From contig CALZJQ010000005.1 in assembly GCA_945787895.1 (NCBI GenBank), positions 1 to 54,088 on the forward strand: a stretch of DNA of 54,088 nucleotides, written 5' to 3'. The DNA is from an uncultured Prevotella sp. (GTDB lineage: Bacteria > Bacteroidota > Bacteroidia > Bacteroidales > Bacteroidaceae). The notes under the pieces are model-generated. The model made no database searches, was not told the DNA's origin, and saw only the letters and a list, made by a program, of their open reading frames with translations. Shown here piece after piece: positions 43,274 to 50,946 of this stretch. Each line of letters starts with the position of its first letter. Position 1 is the stretch's first letter. Made by a program: the position numbers and the translations under genes.

Positions 43274-43969
43274 TCAGATATTGAACATCTTGAAAATGTT
43301 GTATGACACTAAATCATTATCATATACATCTTCATTCTCATATTTCTTCACGGCCTTTACGATGCGTATAGTAAGGGGCAGAGCCACTATCTCATAGACC
43401 GTCTTGAGGATAACCTGATAAAGCATCAGCCAAGGAAGTTCTTCCATCGGCACTATACCTCCGAGAGCGAGCGGGAAAAATATAAGAGAGTCAGCACTTT
43501 CACCGAAGACAGTACTCAATATCGCACGCAAAGAGAAATGCTTTCCCTTATTGACAATCTTCATCCTGCTCATAACATAAGCATTGATAAAGGAGCCAAT
43601 GACGAATGCCACGAATGACGCGGCTGCAATACGGGGCGCAAGTCCGAAAATCTGATGGAATCCTTCATCGTTGTTCCAGTACTCAGCCCCCGGCAACCAG
43701 TCGCACAAAGCTCCCACTGCCACAAAGAAGAAATTCATCAGGAAGCCAAGCCAGATGATGAACCTTGTTTTTCTGAAGCCCCATACCTCAGAGACAACGT
43801 CGTTGATAATGTAAGAAATCGGGAAAACGAGGACTCCGCCAGTCTGGCTATGTCCGAAAAAAGAAAGTTGCTTTGTCTCAAAAATGTTTGACGCAATGAG
43901 GCAAACACAAAAAAGTACGCCGAAAAGCATAAACAGCATACTTACGTGACTGTTGTTTTTGTTATTCAT
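43274..43969 (-). CDS. Queuosine precursor transporter (YhhQ/VUT family)
   Basis: 231 residues, about six membrane segments. Typical YhhQ features: CLIASNIFETK, VFPISYIINDVVSEVWGFRKTR, the amphipathic AASFVAFVIGSFINAYVMSRMK, and FGESADSLIFFPLALGG. E. coli YhhQ imports preQ0/preQ1. ATG 43969 stands 2 nt after a preQ1-I-like aptamer in tandem with an identical second copy. Upstream is the Na/Ca antiporter, downstream queF; together with the riboswitch this forms a queuosine salvage unit. Confidence 0.93.
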   Translation of the reverse strand: MNNKNNSHVSMLFMLFGVLFCVCLIASNIFETKQLSFFGHSQTGGVLVFPISYIINDVVSEVWGFRKTRFIIWLGFLMNFFFVAVGALCDWLPGAEYWNNDEGFHQIFGLAPRIAAASFVAFVIGSFINAYVMSRMKIVNKGKHFSLRAILSTVFGESADSLIFFPLALGGIVPMEELPWLMLYQVILKTVYEIVALPLTIRIVKAVKKYENEDVYDNDLVSYNIFKMFNI

Positions 43970-43971
43970 AT

Positions 43972-44039
43972 TTCTTGTTTTTTAAGAGGTTACAAGCACT
44001 CTGTCAATTCTTGTTTTTTAAGAGGTTACAAGCACTCTT
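43972..44039 (-). promoter_or_regulatory. Tandem preQ1-I riboswitch aptamers
   Basis: On the minus strand two identical 31-nt copies (44038-44008 and 44002-43972) lie 36 nt apart, separated by TTGAC. Each reads AGAG, loop TGCTTGTAAC, CTCT, T and A6, CAAGAA. AGAG pairs with CTCT (P1), and CTTGT of the 10-nt loop pairs with ACAAG of the A-rich tail (P2): the H-type pseudoknot of class I preQ1 aptamers, very close to the Thermoanaerobacter tengcongensis example. The distal copy can add an A-T pair to P1 (44039 with 44020). The tail of the proximal copy lies 4 nt before the ATG at 43969, so ligand binding should block translation start. The distal copy begins 10 nt after the antiporter stop. Confidence 0.85.
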
Positions 44040-44048
44040 ACGATGACC

Positions 44049-44975
44049 TTAAACATTATAGAGCAGAAAAGCCATATAGCCGACAAATAGTCCTGTCATC
44101 AGAAAGCCTTCCCATCGCTCCACCTTGTATTTCGTATAGGAGAAAAACCAGAGAAGGGAGATACTACCCATCATGACGGCGAAGTCAATGGTGGAAAGCC
44201 CATTGATAGTCATCGGACAAATAAGGCCTGTGATACCGATAATGAAAAGTATGTTATATACACATGACCCGATAACGTTACCCATAGCAATGGCAGACTG
44301 TCCCTTTTTCGCAGCTATTACGCTGGTGGCAAGTTCTGGAAGAGATGTTCCTCCAGCAACTATAGTGAGTCCTATGACAGCTTCACTGAGTCCAAGAATT
44401 GCAGCTAATTCAGTGGCATTGCTTACGAAGCATTCACTTCCGATGACAAGACCCGCCAATCCTACTACAAGTCTTCCTATAGCTCCAAAGAGAGAATACG
44501 ATTTTCTTTCTACTTCCATATTCTCATCCTTAGAAGCGGTGCGGACAGAAAAAACGACATACAATATCAACAGCAGGATAAAGAACAGACCCGTCCATCT
44601 GTTTATCTCTCCGATAACTCCGAAAAAGAGGAGCACAAGCGAAGCAACAGTAGCGACAGGAATATCCCTCCGCACTGTAGAACGTGAGATAATCATCGGC
44701 GAAACGACAGCAGCCACACCGGTAATAAGAAGAACATTAAAGATATTACTGCCCACCACATTTGCCACAGCAAGGTCAGTAGTGCCCTGAAGAGCGGACG
44801 TTACGCTGACAAAGAACTCCGGCATGGATGTTCCGAGAGCCACTACCGTAAGTCCTATGACCATCTCAGGCATATTCATACGCTGCGCTAAAGAGACTGC
44901 TCCGTCAGTAAGGAAATCAGCACCCTTCAGCACAATGTATATTCCTAATACTATGAATAGTATATCTATCAGCAT
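44049..44975 (-). CDS. Calcium/sodium antiporter (CaCA family, YrbG-like)
   Basis: 308 residues, about ten membrane segments. The two inverted alpha-repeats that bind cations are clear: VVALGTSMPEFFVSVTSA with NVVGSNIFNVLLI, and VAGGTSLPELATSVIAA with NVIGSCVYNILFI. Uses the Na or H gradient to move Ca across the inner membrane; ion choice cannot be read. ATG at 44975. Upstream of the preQ1-controlled transporter on the same strand, no functional link known. Confidence 0.92.
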   Translation of the reverse strand: MLIDILFIVLGIYIVLKGADFLTDGAVSLAQRMNMPEMVIGLTVVALGTSMPEFFVSVTSALQGTTDLAVANVVGSNIFNVLLITGVAAVVSPMIISRSTVRRDIPVATVASLVLLFFGVIGEINRWTGLFFILLLILYVVFSVRTASKDENMEVERKSYSLFGAIGRLVVGLAGLVIGSECFVSNATELAAILGLSEAVIGLTIVAGGTSLPELATSVIAAKKGQSAIAMGNVIGSCVYNILFIIGITGLICPMTINGLSTIDFAVMMGSISLLWFFSYTKYKVERWEGFLMTGLFVGYMAFLLYNV

Positions 44976-44984
44976 TTAAGTAGG

Positions 44985-45142
44985 GGGGGATTGTCTTGTT
45001 TGTCTTGTTGTCTTGTTGTCTTGTTGTTTGGTTGTTTGTCAGTCTTGTTGTTTTGTTGTTTTGTTGTTTTGTTGTTTGTCTGCGCAATGGAGACGGATGC
45101 ATCCCACCAAACAACTAAACAACCAAACAACTAAACAACAAA
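44985..45142. repeat. Family A inverted-repeat element (A9)
   Basis: Long G/T arm 44990-45078 made of GTTGTCTT and GTTGTTTT units of 8 nt. Core 45080-45108 (GCGCAATGGAGACGGATGCA). Shorter A/C arm 45109-45142 (CAAACAACTAAACAACC). The left arm is more than twice the right. Fills the gap between DUF5606 and the antiporter gene. Confidence 0.85.
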
Positions 45143-45145
45143 TAC

Positions 45146-45583
45146 TTATTTCCTGTCATCAACATTGTCACCTTCAGTAGGCGACATAGACTCCTCAAAG
45201 TCTGTAATACCAGCCTTTATGAGGATGTTATACCACTGTATCAGTTTCTTAATGTCACTTGTATGTACACGTTCACGGTCGAAGTTTGGAAGGATAGTAG
45301 AGAAATACTCCTGCAGTTCTTCTCCGCTTGCCTTTTTGTAATTGACGGAAGCCTCTTTCCCTTCTTCCTTGTCACGAAGAGAAGCGAGGATAGTCATGAG
45401 AGGCACGTCGTCCTCATAGGTGTACATTGCGATGTCGGCGAGAGAAGTAACCCTGTCAGAAGCAAAGGCTGGCATACGCTTATGAGTCTCGTCAAGAGTC
45501 TCTACTATCAGGCTTGCCTTTGCACGAGAAACGAGTTTGTAAAGTCCGGGTTTGCCAGAAATGGCAAGGATTGTCTGTTGCAT
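45146..45583 (-). CDS. DUF5606 family protein
   Basis: 145 residues, no signal peptide or membrane helix. Recognised by its N-terminal ILAISGKPGLYKLVSRAKASLIVETLDE (a small SH3-like barrel start, given in two parts: ILAISGKPGLYKL and VSRAKASLIVETL) and the middle TSLADIAMYTYEDDVPLM, followed by a helical part around EELQEYFSTILPNFDRERVHTSDIKKLIQWYN. Conserved next to coaE in Bacteroidetes; role unknown. The acidic end SMSPTEGDNVDDRK may vary. Confidence 0.85.
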   Translation of the reverse strand: MQQTILAISGKPGLYKLVSRAKASLIVETLDETHKRMPAFASDRVTSLADIAMYTYEDDVPLMTILASLRDKEEGKEASVNYKKASGEELQEYFSTILPNFDRERVHTSDIKKLIQWYNILIKAGITDFEESMSPTEGDNVDDRK

Positions 45584-45688
45584 TTCTTTTTTTGAATTTA
45601 TTTATAAATATATTATTATACGATGGTTTATTTGTAATAATGAGCCTTCACACTGTCTTTATGCCCTTCATGAGGCATTTTCGCAGAG

Positions 45689-46246
45689 TCACTGCAAGGA
45701 TTTGAGAAGCATATCGACCTGTTCTTCCAAGGGAGAGGTGCCGTCGTTGACTATGACAAAGTCTGACATTTCCTCCTTTCTTTCCTGCTTCATCTGAGTA
45801 TCAATCCATTGCCTTGCCCTTTCCTCTGTCACTTTGTCACGCTGCACAATCCTTTCTATCCTTACCTTTTCAGGCGCAGAGACACAGACTGTGACATCGA
45901 CAGAGTACTGGAGGTTGGCTTCAAAGAGTATTGCGCTCTCCATCCATTGCAGTCCGGAATCGTGAAAGTCACGTATCACTGCCGGATGCACGATGGCATT
46001 GACGGCATTTTTGTTCTCTTCGGAGTCGAGCAGGAACTGTGATATTACAGGTTTGTTGAGTTGTACGCCTGAATACGCATCCGCACCAATGAGCTTGATG
46101 AGGGAATCCCTTACAATCCTGTCGGAGAGCATAAGCCGCTTGGCATTATCATCACAGTCATATACTTTTATTCCCCTGAGGGCGAGAAGACGTGACAGGA
46201 ATGATTTTCCAGTGCCAATACCTCCTGTAATGCCAATCCTTTTCAC
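45689..46246 (-). CDS. coaE: Dephospho-CoA kinase
   Basis: Last step of coenzyme A synthesis. 185 residues. P-loop GGIGTGKS at 8-15, the DCDDNAKRL substrate segment, and the lid helix RIERIVQRDKVTEERARQWI. The start codon is GTG (46246), 3 nt after the stop of the YbbR-like gene, giving tight coupling. Part of nusB-yajC-ybbR-coaE-DUF5606. Confidence 0.95.
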   Translation of the reverse strand: MKRIGITGGIGTGKSFLSRLLALRGIKVYDCDDNAKRLMLSDRIVRDSLIKLIGADAYSGVQLNKPVISQFLLDSEENKNAVNAIVHPAVIRDFHDSGLQWMESAILFEANLQYSVDVTVCVSAPEKVRIERIVQRDKVTEERARQWIDTQMKQERKEEMSDFVIVNDGTSPLEEQVDMLLKSLQ

Positions 46247-46249
46247 GGG

Positions 46250-47227
46250 TCATTCCTCCTTTTCTATCAGATATTCCACTTGCTTTACTTTTAGTGAAGC
46301 ACTTATGACATAATCAGGAACCGTTCTCAGATTGAGGGTACATTTCTCATTGGGATTAGTCGGAAGTTCCTTGTAATCCACCTCTACGACGAAATGGTCA
46401 GGATTGAGGTTCTGGAATTGCGCTTTACCTACGACGACTCTCAGAGGTACTCTGGCGGGAAAAGGCTTAAAGACGAGATGCTCAGGCATATTCACTGCCC
46501 TTACAGGTATCAGCATTTCCGTCTCTACCATTTTGTCGGCATAGAATTTCACCTTTACCTTGTCAGGTTCCATCTTTACTCCCGGCATCTTTTTCACTTT
46601 GACAATGCGTGAGACAGTATCCTTGAAATCTACGATGTTGAGCACTTCTGTAAAGACCTCCTCAATGCTGTCCAGCTTTTCCTTGGAAGAAAATATCTTG
46701 ACATTTTCTGGAACAATCTCCGTGCGGGCGATATAATAGTCATCATACGCCTTCACCTCTCCGTCAATGACTACGGGAACCATCTTTGCCAAACCGTAAT
46801 TGTAAGAGAAATCCCATTTCTCCGCCTTTACGGAAACAACCTTGGTACTTCCAAAAAGTTTTCCATAAAGCTGTTTGACCAGTTCTCCCTGCAATAGGAT
46901 ACCCTTGTCATTCTTCTTGGAACAATTATTGAAATTGATGACGACAGGTTTGACACCCTCTCCGTAAATATAGCTCATGAGTACATATCCCTTGTCTTTC
47001 AGCACCGCCCTGACAGTGTCGGGAAGAGGATCTGTAATAACCACGTTATCAGGCACGCCAATCATCTGCAACGGTACGTTCACCTCTTTCTCGTAAGTCT
47101 CGTTTAGAGTAATCATGCACCAGAAGCCTGCACTCACAGCGAGGAAAAAGAGGAAAATCAGAAACTCCTTGTTTATCAGACCGAAAAAGAGTTTTCTGAG
47201 CATCGTGTCAGCGTGTTTCCAACCCAT
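46250..47227 (-). CDS. YbbR-like domain protein, membrane-anchored
   Basis: 325 residues. One N-terminal membrane helix (about 21-40, FLIFLFFLAVSAGFWCMITL) followed by beta-rich repeats of the YbbR type (NVPLQMIGVPDNVVITD, VPVVIDGEVKAYDDYYIA, KMVPV). In Firmicutes YbbR/CdaR regulates the diadenylate cyclase; in Bacteroidetes the same fold occurs between yajC and coaE, and I cannot assign a partner. ATG at 47227, 8 nt after the yajC stop. Confidence 0.85.
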   Translation of the reverse strand: MGWKHADTMLRKLFFGLINKEFLIFLFFLAVSAGFWCMITLNETYEKEVNVPLQMIGVPDNVVITDPLPDTVRAVLKDKGYVLMSYIYGEGVKPVVINFNNCSKKNDKGILLQGELVKQLYGKLFGSTKVVSVKAEKWDFSYNYGLAKMVPVVIDGEVKAYDDYYIARTEIVPENVKIFSSKEKLDSIEEVFTEVLNIVDFKDTVSRIVKVKKMPGVKMEPDKVKVKFYADKMVETEMLIPVRAVNMPEHLVFKPFPARVPLRVVVGKAQFQNLNPDHFVVEVDYKELPTNPNEKCTLNLRTVPDYVISASLKVKQVEYLIEKEE

Positions 47228-47235
47228 CGTCCGGC

Positions 47236-47553
47236 TTATTTTGTCAACTGGGCACCTGTAGCGTCAGCGAAAACATAGGAGCGGTCACATGATACCACTA
47301 CGCCGCGGGCTACTTCTATCTCAACACAGTTTTTCTCCAAATCCACCTTTTTCACCGTGCCGTACAATCCTCCTCCGGTCATTACCTTTGTTCCCTCTGT
47401 GAGAGAGTTTTGGAAATTGCGTATTTCCTTTTGCTTCTTCTGCTGAGGACGAATCATAAAGAACCACATGATGGCGAAAATTACCACCATCATGATAATC
47501 ATAGAATAGCCACCTCCCTGCTGGGTCTGTGCTGCAAGAATAATTGAATTCAT
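47236..47553 (-). CDS. yajC: Preprotein translocase subunit YajC
   Basis: Small inner-membrane partner of SecDF. 105 residues. Single membrane helix about 17-34 ending in FMIRPQQKKQKE, then the soluble domain LTEGTKVMTGGGLYGTVKKVD, all standard. ATG 47553 is used; an in-frame TTG at 47589 adds 12 residues. Downstream of nusB with element B7 between them. Confidence 0.95.
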   Translation of the reverse strand: MNSIILAAQTQQGGGYSMIIMMVVIFAIMWFFMIRPQQKKQKEIRNFQNSLTEGTKVMTGGGLYGTVKKVDLEKNCVEIEVARGVVVSCDRSYVFADATGAQLTK

Positions 47554-47593
47554 AGTTTTTATGTTGATAATGTTACTTAAGTTTCGCAAGCTT

Positions 47594-47719
47594 CAACTTC
47601 TGGCTTTAGTTTTGGGTTTTTGGTTTTGGGTTTTTGGTTAATTAGTCTTTCCTCTTGAGAAAGCTCCATTAGAAAAGCTAACCAACCCAAAACTCACACA
47701 ACCCACAACCAGGAAACTG
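47594..47719. repeat. Family B inverted-repeat element (B7)
   Basis: The left arm is clean 7-nt repeats (GTTTTGG, GTTTTTG alternating). Reversed core 47642-47674 (TTAGTCTTTCCTCTTGAGAA then AGCTCCATTAG). Right arm AACCAACCCAAAACTCACAC, terminus CCAGGAAACTG. Inside the core, CTTTC and GAAAG form an apical hairpin. Lies between nusB and yajC. Confidence 0.85.
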
Positions 47720-47808
47720 AGCAAGTCAGAGTCTTGCGAAAGTAGAATAAATATTAATAATGTGCAGAATCATTACTGTAATGAGAGAGACACTTCCCGA
47801 CGGCGGCC

Positions 47809-48747
47809 TCAGTCATTACTTCCCATCACCTTCATCATCTTTCCCGATTCAATGAGATGCCGTGCAATGGCATCAAGCATACCGTTGATGTATCCGCCGC
47901 TTCTCGGCGTAGAATAGACTTTGGCAAGATTGACATACTCATTTATCGTCACATTGACCGGAATATTCGGGAAATTAAGCATCTCTGCAATGGCGAGCTG
48001 CATGATGACCACATCCATATAGGCGAGCCGTGAGAAGTCCCAGTTGAGCGAAGCCTCACTCATATATTTCTGATATTGGTCAGCGTTGAGGACACAGGCT
48101 CGGAAGAGCTTGCGTGCAAATTCCCTGTCTTCCTCATCCTTGTATTCCGGAAGAAGAGGTTCCTTTTCCGAAGACATCTCTGTAAACCTCTTGATAGTCT
48201 TCAGCACGAACGTATCTACCACGTCCTTGTCATCATTCCAGTAAAGGCTTATCTCCTCGAGCACGGCATCAAGGTCATCATTGTTCTGGATAAACAGACG
48301 ATAGAGCCTGCGCCATAGTTCCCTGTCAGCATCATAGCTGTCATCTTCGCTTGCCATATACTCTTGATAAACCTCGCTCTGTTCTATCTGCAAATACATT
48401 TTGCGCACGAACTCGGCATTGTCCTCCCAGATGTTCTTCTGCGACTCGATGAAGGCAGACAGCATATTGTTCATCATCAACTGAATCGCAAACTTGTTGT
48501 CCACGAACTTGGAAGAAGGCAGCTCCGTCCCTTCTCTCTGAGCACGTGCACAACTGACGTCATACTGCTTTTTCGCCATTCGGGTAATGGCAACTATGAG
48601 TTGTAGGAGATAATTATAGAGGTGATAAGATTTTGACAAACTGAAAACAAGCTCCTTTTCCGCCTTGTCAATATTGTGATTACCATTTTGGAAGTAAGCA
48701 TAAGTCAGCTGCACTTCCTTAATTCTGATAAGTTCTCTATTAATCAT
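47809..48747 (-). CDS. nusB: Transcription antitermination protein NusB (long Bacteroidetes form)
   Basis: 312 residues, about twice the E. coli protein. The C-terminal part (about 210-312) is the helical NusB domain (REFARKLFRACVLNADQYQKY, FSRLAYMDVVIMQLAIAEML, PVNVTINEYVNLAKVYSTPRSGGYINGMLDAI). The N-terminal half (RELIRIKEVQLTYAYFQ) is a second, diverged helical copy, a known feature in this phylum. Acts with NusA/E/G on rRNA transcription. ATG at 48747, own promoter at 48819. Confidence 0.93.
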   Translation of the reverse strand: MINRELIRIKEVQLTYAYFQNGNHNIDKAEKELVFSLSKSYHLYNYLLQLIVAITRMAKKQYDVSCARAQREGTELPSSKFVDNKFAIQLMMNNMLSAFIESQKNIWEDNAEFVRKMYLQIEQSEVYQEYMASEDDSYDADRELWRRLYRLFIQNNDDLDAVLEEISLYWNDDKDVVDTFVLKTIKRFTEMSSEKEPLLPEYKDEEDREFARKLFRACVLNADQYQKYMSEASLNWDFSRLAYMDVVIMQLAIAEMLNFPNIPVNVTINEYVNLAKVYSTPRSGGYINGMLDAIARHLIESGKMMKVMGSND

Positions 48748-48818
48748 GGGTTTCGTTAGTGTGTTAAATTAGCGATTGTTCCATTAGCTGTACCTGCGCC
48801 TCAGGCCGACAATCGATG

Positions 48819-48850
48819 CAAAGGTATCAAAATATCCCGTAATACGCAAA
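48819..48850 (-). promoter_or_regulatory. Promoter for nusB
   Basis: Minus-strand -33 TTTG (48850-48847) and -7 TACCTTTG (48826-48819), 20 nt apart; consensus match, divergent to the rplY promoter. Confidence 0.7.
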
Positions 48851-48897
48851 TAATCTTCATGATTTTAATCATTTTTTTGCAGTTTTTGCCTGCAATC

Positions 48898-48929
48898 TTT
48901 GTCTATATCAATAAAAATATGTACCTTTG
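48898..48929 (+). promoter_or_regulatory. Promoter for rplY
   Basis: -33 TTTG at 48898-48901 and -7 TACCTTTG at 48922-48929, 20 nt apart; the best promoter match in the window. Predicts a 5' leader of about 95 nt. Confidence 0.75.
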
Positions 48930-48944
48930 CACCGCTTTTTTGAG

Positions 48945-48973
48945 CACATCCCCTATTGAGGAGACTCAGTGTG
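48945..48973 (+). promoter_or_regulatory. Possible structured leader of rplY
   Basis: TGAG-GAGA-CTCA forms a 4-bp hairpin with a GNRA loop (48957-48968) inside an outer CACA/TGTG pairing (48945-48948 with 48970-48973) and an asymmetric internal loop. L25 genes in other bacteria have autoregulatory leaders that mimic 5S rRNA; whether this does is unproven. Confidence 0.3.
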
Positions 48974-49030
48974 ATGGCGAATTAAGCAATGACACTTATC
49001 GTTTAACAACTTAATTTAGAGTAACACATC

Positions 49031-49627
49031 ATGTTAGAAATTACCGTAAAAGGTCAGAAGAGAACTGACTTGGGCAAGAAAGCATCCAAGCTGATGCGTA
49101 AGGAGGGACTTATCCCATGTAACCTCTATGGAGAGAAGAAAGGCGAGAACGGTCTTCCTGTAGCTGAGCAGTTCACAGTTTCATTCTCAGAGCTCCGCAA
49201 GGCTGTTTACACTCCAAACATCTACATCATCAACCTTGACATCGACGGTGAGCAGCATCAGACAATCCTGAAGGAGATACAGTTCCACCCTGTAACTGAC
49301 GCTATCCTTCACGTTGACTTCTTCGAGGTAACTCCTGAGAAGCCTATCACAGTAGGCATCCCTGTAAACCTCGTGGGTCACGCAGCCGGTGTACGTGCAG
49401 GTGGCCGCCTTGCACTCTCTATCCGTCAGATTAAGGTTACAGCTCCTTATGGCCGCATTCCTGAGAAGCTCGACATTGACGTTACAAGTCTTGAGATTGG
49501 CAAGTCAATCAAGGTTGGTTCGCTCCACTTTGAGGGTCTTGAGATTGCTACAAGCAAGGAGGTTGTCGTTTGCTCTGTCAAGATGACTCGTGCAGCAGCC
49601 GCAGCAGCCGCAGCAGCTGAAAAGTAA
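49031..49627 (+). CDS. rplY: 50S ribosomal protein L25/Ctc
   Basis: Binds 5S rRNA. 198 residues: the L25 barrel (1-95, ITVKGQKRTDLGKKASKLMRKEG), then the Ctc/TL5 beta domain (FEVTPEKPITVGIPVNLVGHAAGVRAGGRLALSIRQIKV). The C-terminus is RAAAAAAAAAEK, coded by repeats of GCAGCC/GCAGCA, a low-complexity tail. ATG at 49031. Strong promoter; pth follows on the same strand, as in many bacteria. Confidence 0.97.
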   Translation: MLEITVKGQKRTDLGKKASKLMRKEGLIPCNLYGEKKGENGLPVAEQFTVSFSELRKAVYTPNIYIINLDIDGEQHQTILKEIQFHPVTDAILHVDFFEVTPEKPITVGIPVNLVGHAAGVRAGGRLALSIRQIKVTAPYGRIPEKLDIDVTSLEIGKSIKVGSLHFEGLEIATSKEVVVCSVKMTRAAAAAAAAAEK

Positions 49628-49744
49628 TCGCTCTCTTTTGACACTCAATAAAAAAAGCCTTATCGGACGCTCTTGGTTCTTCCTTGGGCGTCCGAAATCG
49701 TAATGGGCGGGCTGGAATTATCGTCACACGCACAAGGAAAAAGA

Positions 49745-50308
49745 ATGGAAAAATATTTAATAGTAGGACTTGGCAATCCAGGGCCTGAATATCATGAGAC
49801 GAGACACAATGCAGGCTGGATGGTCGCAGACAGTTTCGTAAGGGAACAGAATGCCGAATTTGCAGAAAAACGATACGGATACGTAGCAGAGACGAGCATA
49901 AAGGGACGTAAACTCTTTGTACTCAAGCCGACGACATACATGAATCTCAGTGGCAACGCCGTGAGATACTGGCTTGAGAAGGAAAACATCCCCAACGAGC
50001 ATCTGCTTGTGGTAGTAGATGACCTTGCCCTGCCTCTTGGAAAGATGCGCCTCAGGGCGTCGGGCAGCAATGGAGGACACAACGGTCTGGGACATATCCA
50101 GCAGCTGATAGGTCAGAATTATTCCCGCCTCCGTATCGGCATAGGCAGCGAGTTCGGACTAGGACAGCAGATTGACTGGGTGCTGGGTAAGTTCAGTGAA
50201 GAAGACAAGGAAGCCTTACGGCCTTGCATAGACACTGCCAGGGACATAATCAAGAGCTTCGTGCTTGCCGGTGTCAACGTCACCATGAACCAGTTCAACA
50301 AGAAGTAG
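49745..50308 (+). CDS. pth: Peptidyl-tRNA hydrolase
   Basis: Releases tRNA from stalled peptidyl-tRNA. 187 residues. [22 protein letters not shown] carries Asn and the catalytic His; then [43 protein letters not shown] with the Asp and Asn of the active site. ATG 49745 ([10 protein letters not shown]) chosen over a GTG- or TTG-started extension. A short CGGACGC/GCGTCCG hairpin (49664-49694) lies between rplY and pth. Confidence 0.96.
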   Translation: MEKYLIVGLGNPGPEYHETRHNAGWMVADSFVREQNAEFAEKRYGYVAETSIKGRKLFVLKPTTYMNLSGNAVRYWLEKENIPNEHLLVVVDDLALPLGKMRLRASGSNGGHNGLGHIQQLIGQNYSRLRIGIGSEFGLGQQIDWVLGKFSEEDKEALRPCIDTARDIIKSFVLAGVNVTMNQFNKK

Positions 50309-50346
50309 TCATTCCCTCATGTCTCTTTGTCTTGTCGGAAGTATAT

Positions 50347-50509
50347 GGTTGTAGTACCTGGTTTTTGGTTTTTGGTTGATTTGCTTTTCTAATGGAGGTT
50401 TCTCAAATGAAAAGACTAACTAACCAAAAAACTGGTACTACAACCAAACAACCAAACAACCAAACAACCAAACAACTAAACAACTAAACAACAAGAGTGG
50501 CAAACAACA
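50347..50509. repeat. Family B element (B8) joined to a family A right arm
   Basis: B copy 50347-50455 with the cleanest ends: GGTTGTAGTACC and GGTACTACAACC are exact reverse complements. Forward core 50387-50420 (TTTTCTAATGGAGGTTTCTC then AAATGAAAAGACTAAC). It is followed by an A-type right arm (50455-50509, AACAACCAAACAACC units) with no left partner. The arm ends in ACAAGAGTGGCAAACAAC, which contains the GTG start of the next gene. Confidence 0.85.
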
Positions 50510-50946
50510 ACAATTCAGACGAAAGGAACTCCGCACGTATAGACAAATGGCTCTGGGCTGTACGGATATTCAAGACACGCAGCATCGCAGCTGATGCCTG
50601 CAAGAATGGCAGAGTTACCAAGAACGGTGTGAGCATAAAGCCGAGCCACGTAGTAAAAGCCGGGGAAACGGTCAGCGTAAAAAAGCCTCCCATCACCTAT
50701 TCTTTCAAGATACTGAAGGCAATAGAAAACCGTGTGGGAGCAAAACTCTTGCCCGAAATATACGAAAACGTCACTGAAGCCAAACAATACGAACTTCTTG
50801 AGATGTCACGTATAAGCGGTTTCGTTGATAGGGCAAGGGGAACAGGCAGACCTACCAAGAAGGACCGCAGGGCTATGGATGCCTTCATCGACCCGGCTGT
50901 CTTCGGCTTTGACGATGAGGACGACCTTGACTTGGAGGAGGATTAG
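50497..50946 (+). CDS. S4-domain RNA-binding protein, Hsp15-like
   Basis: 149 residues. The S4 domain at 14-75 (RIDKWLWAVRIFKTRSIAADACKNGRV, NGVSIKPSHVVKAGETV) matches heat shock protein 15, which binds free 50S subunits carrying nascent chains. The C-terminus is acidic (FDDEDDLDLEED). The start is GTG 50497; the first residues (ANNNNSDERN) are coded by the edge of a repeat arm. The stop overlaps the protease gene on the other strand by 4 nt. Confidence 0.88.
   Translation: MANNNNSDERNSARIDKWLWAVRIFKTRSIAADACKNGRVTKNGVSIKPSHVVKAGETVSVKKPPITYSFKILKAIENRVGAKLLPEIYENVTEAKQYELLEMSRISGFVDRARGTGRPTKKDRRAMDAFIDPAVFGFDDEDDLDLEED

Noticed and set aside
43972-44038. Two identical 31-bp direct repeats resembling a minimal CRISPR
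   Set aside because: The spacer is only 5 nt, there are no cas genes, and the repeat folds exactly as a preQ1-I aptamer in front of a queuosine transporter.
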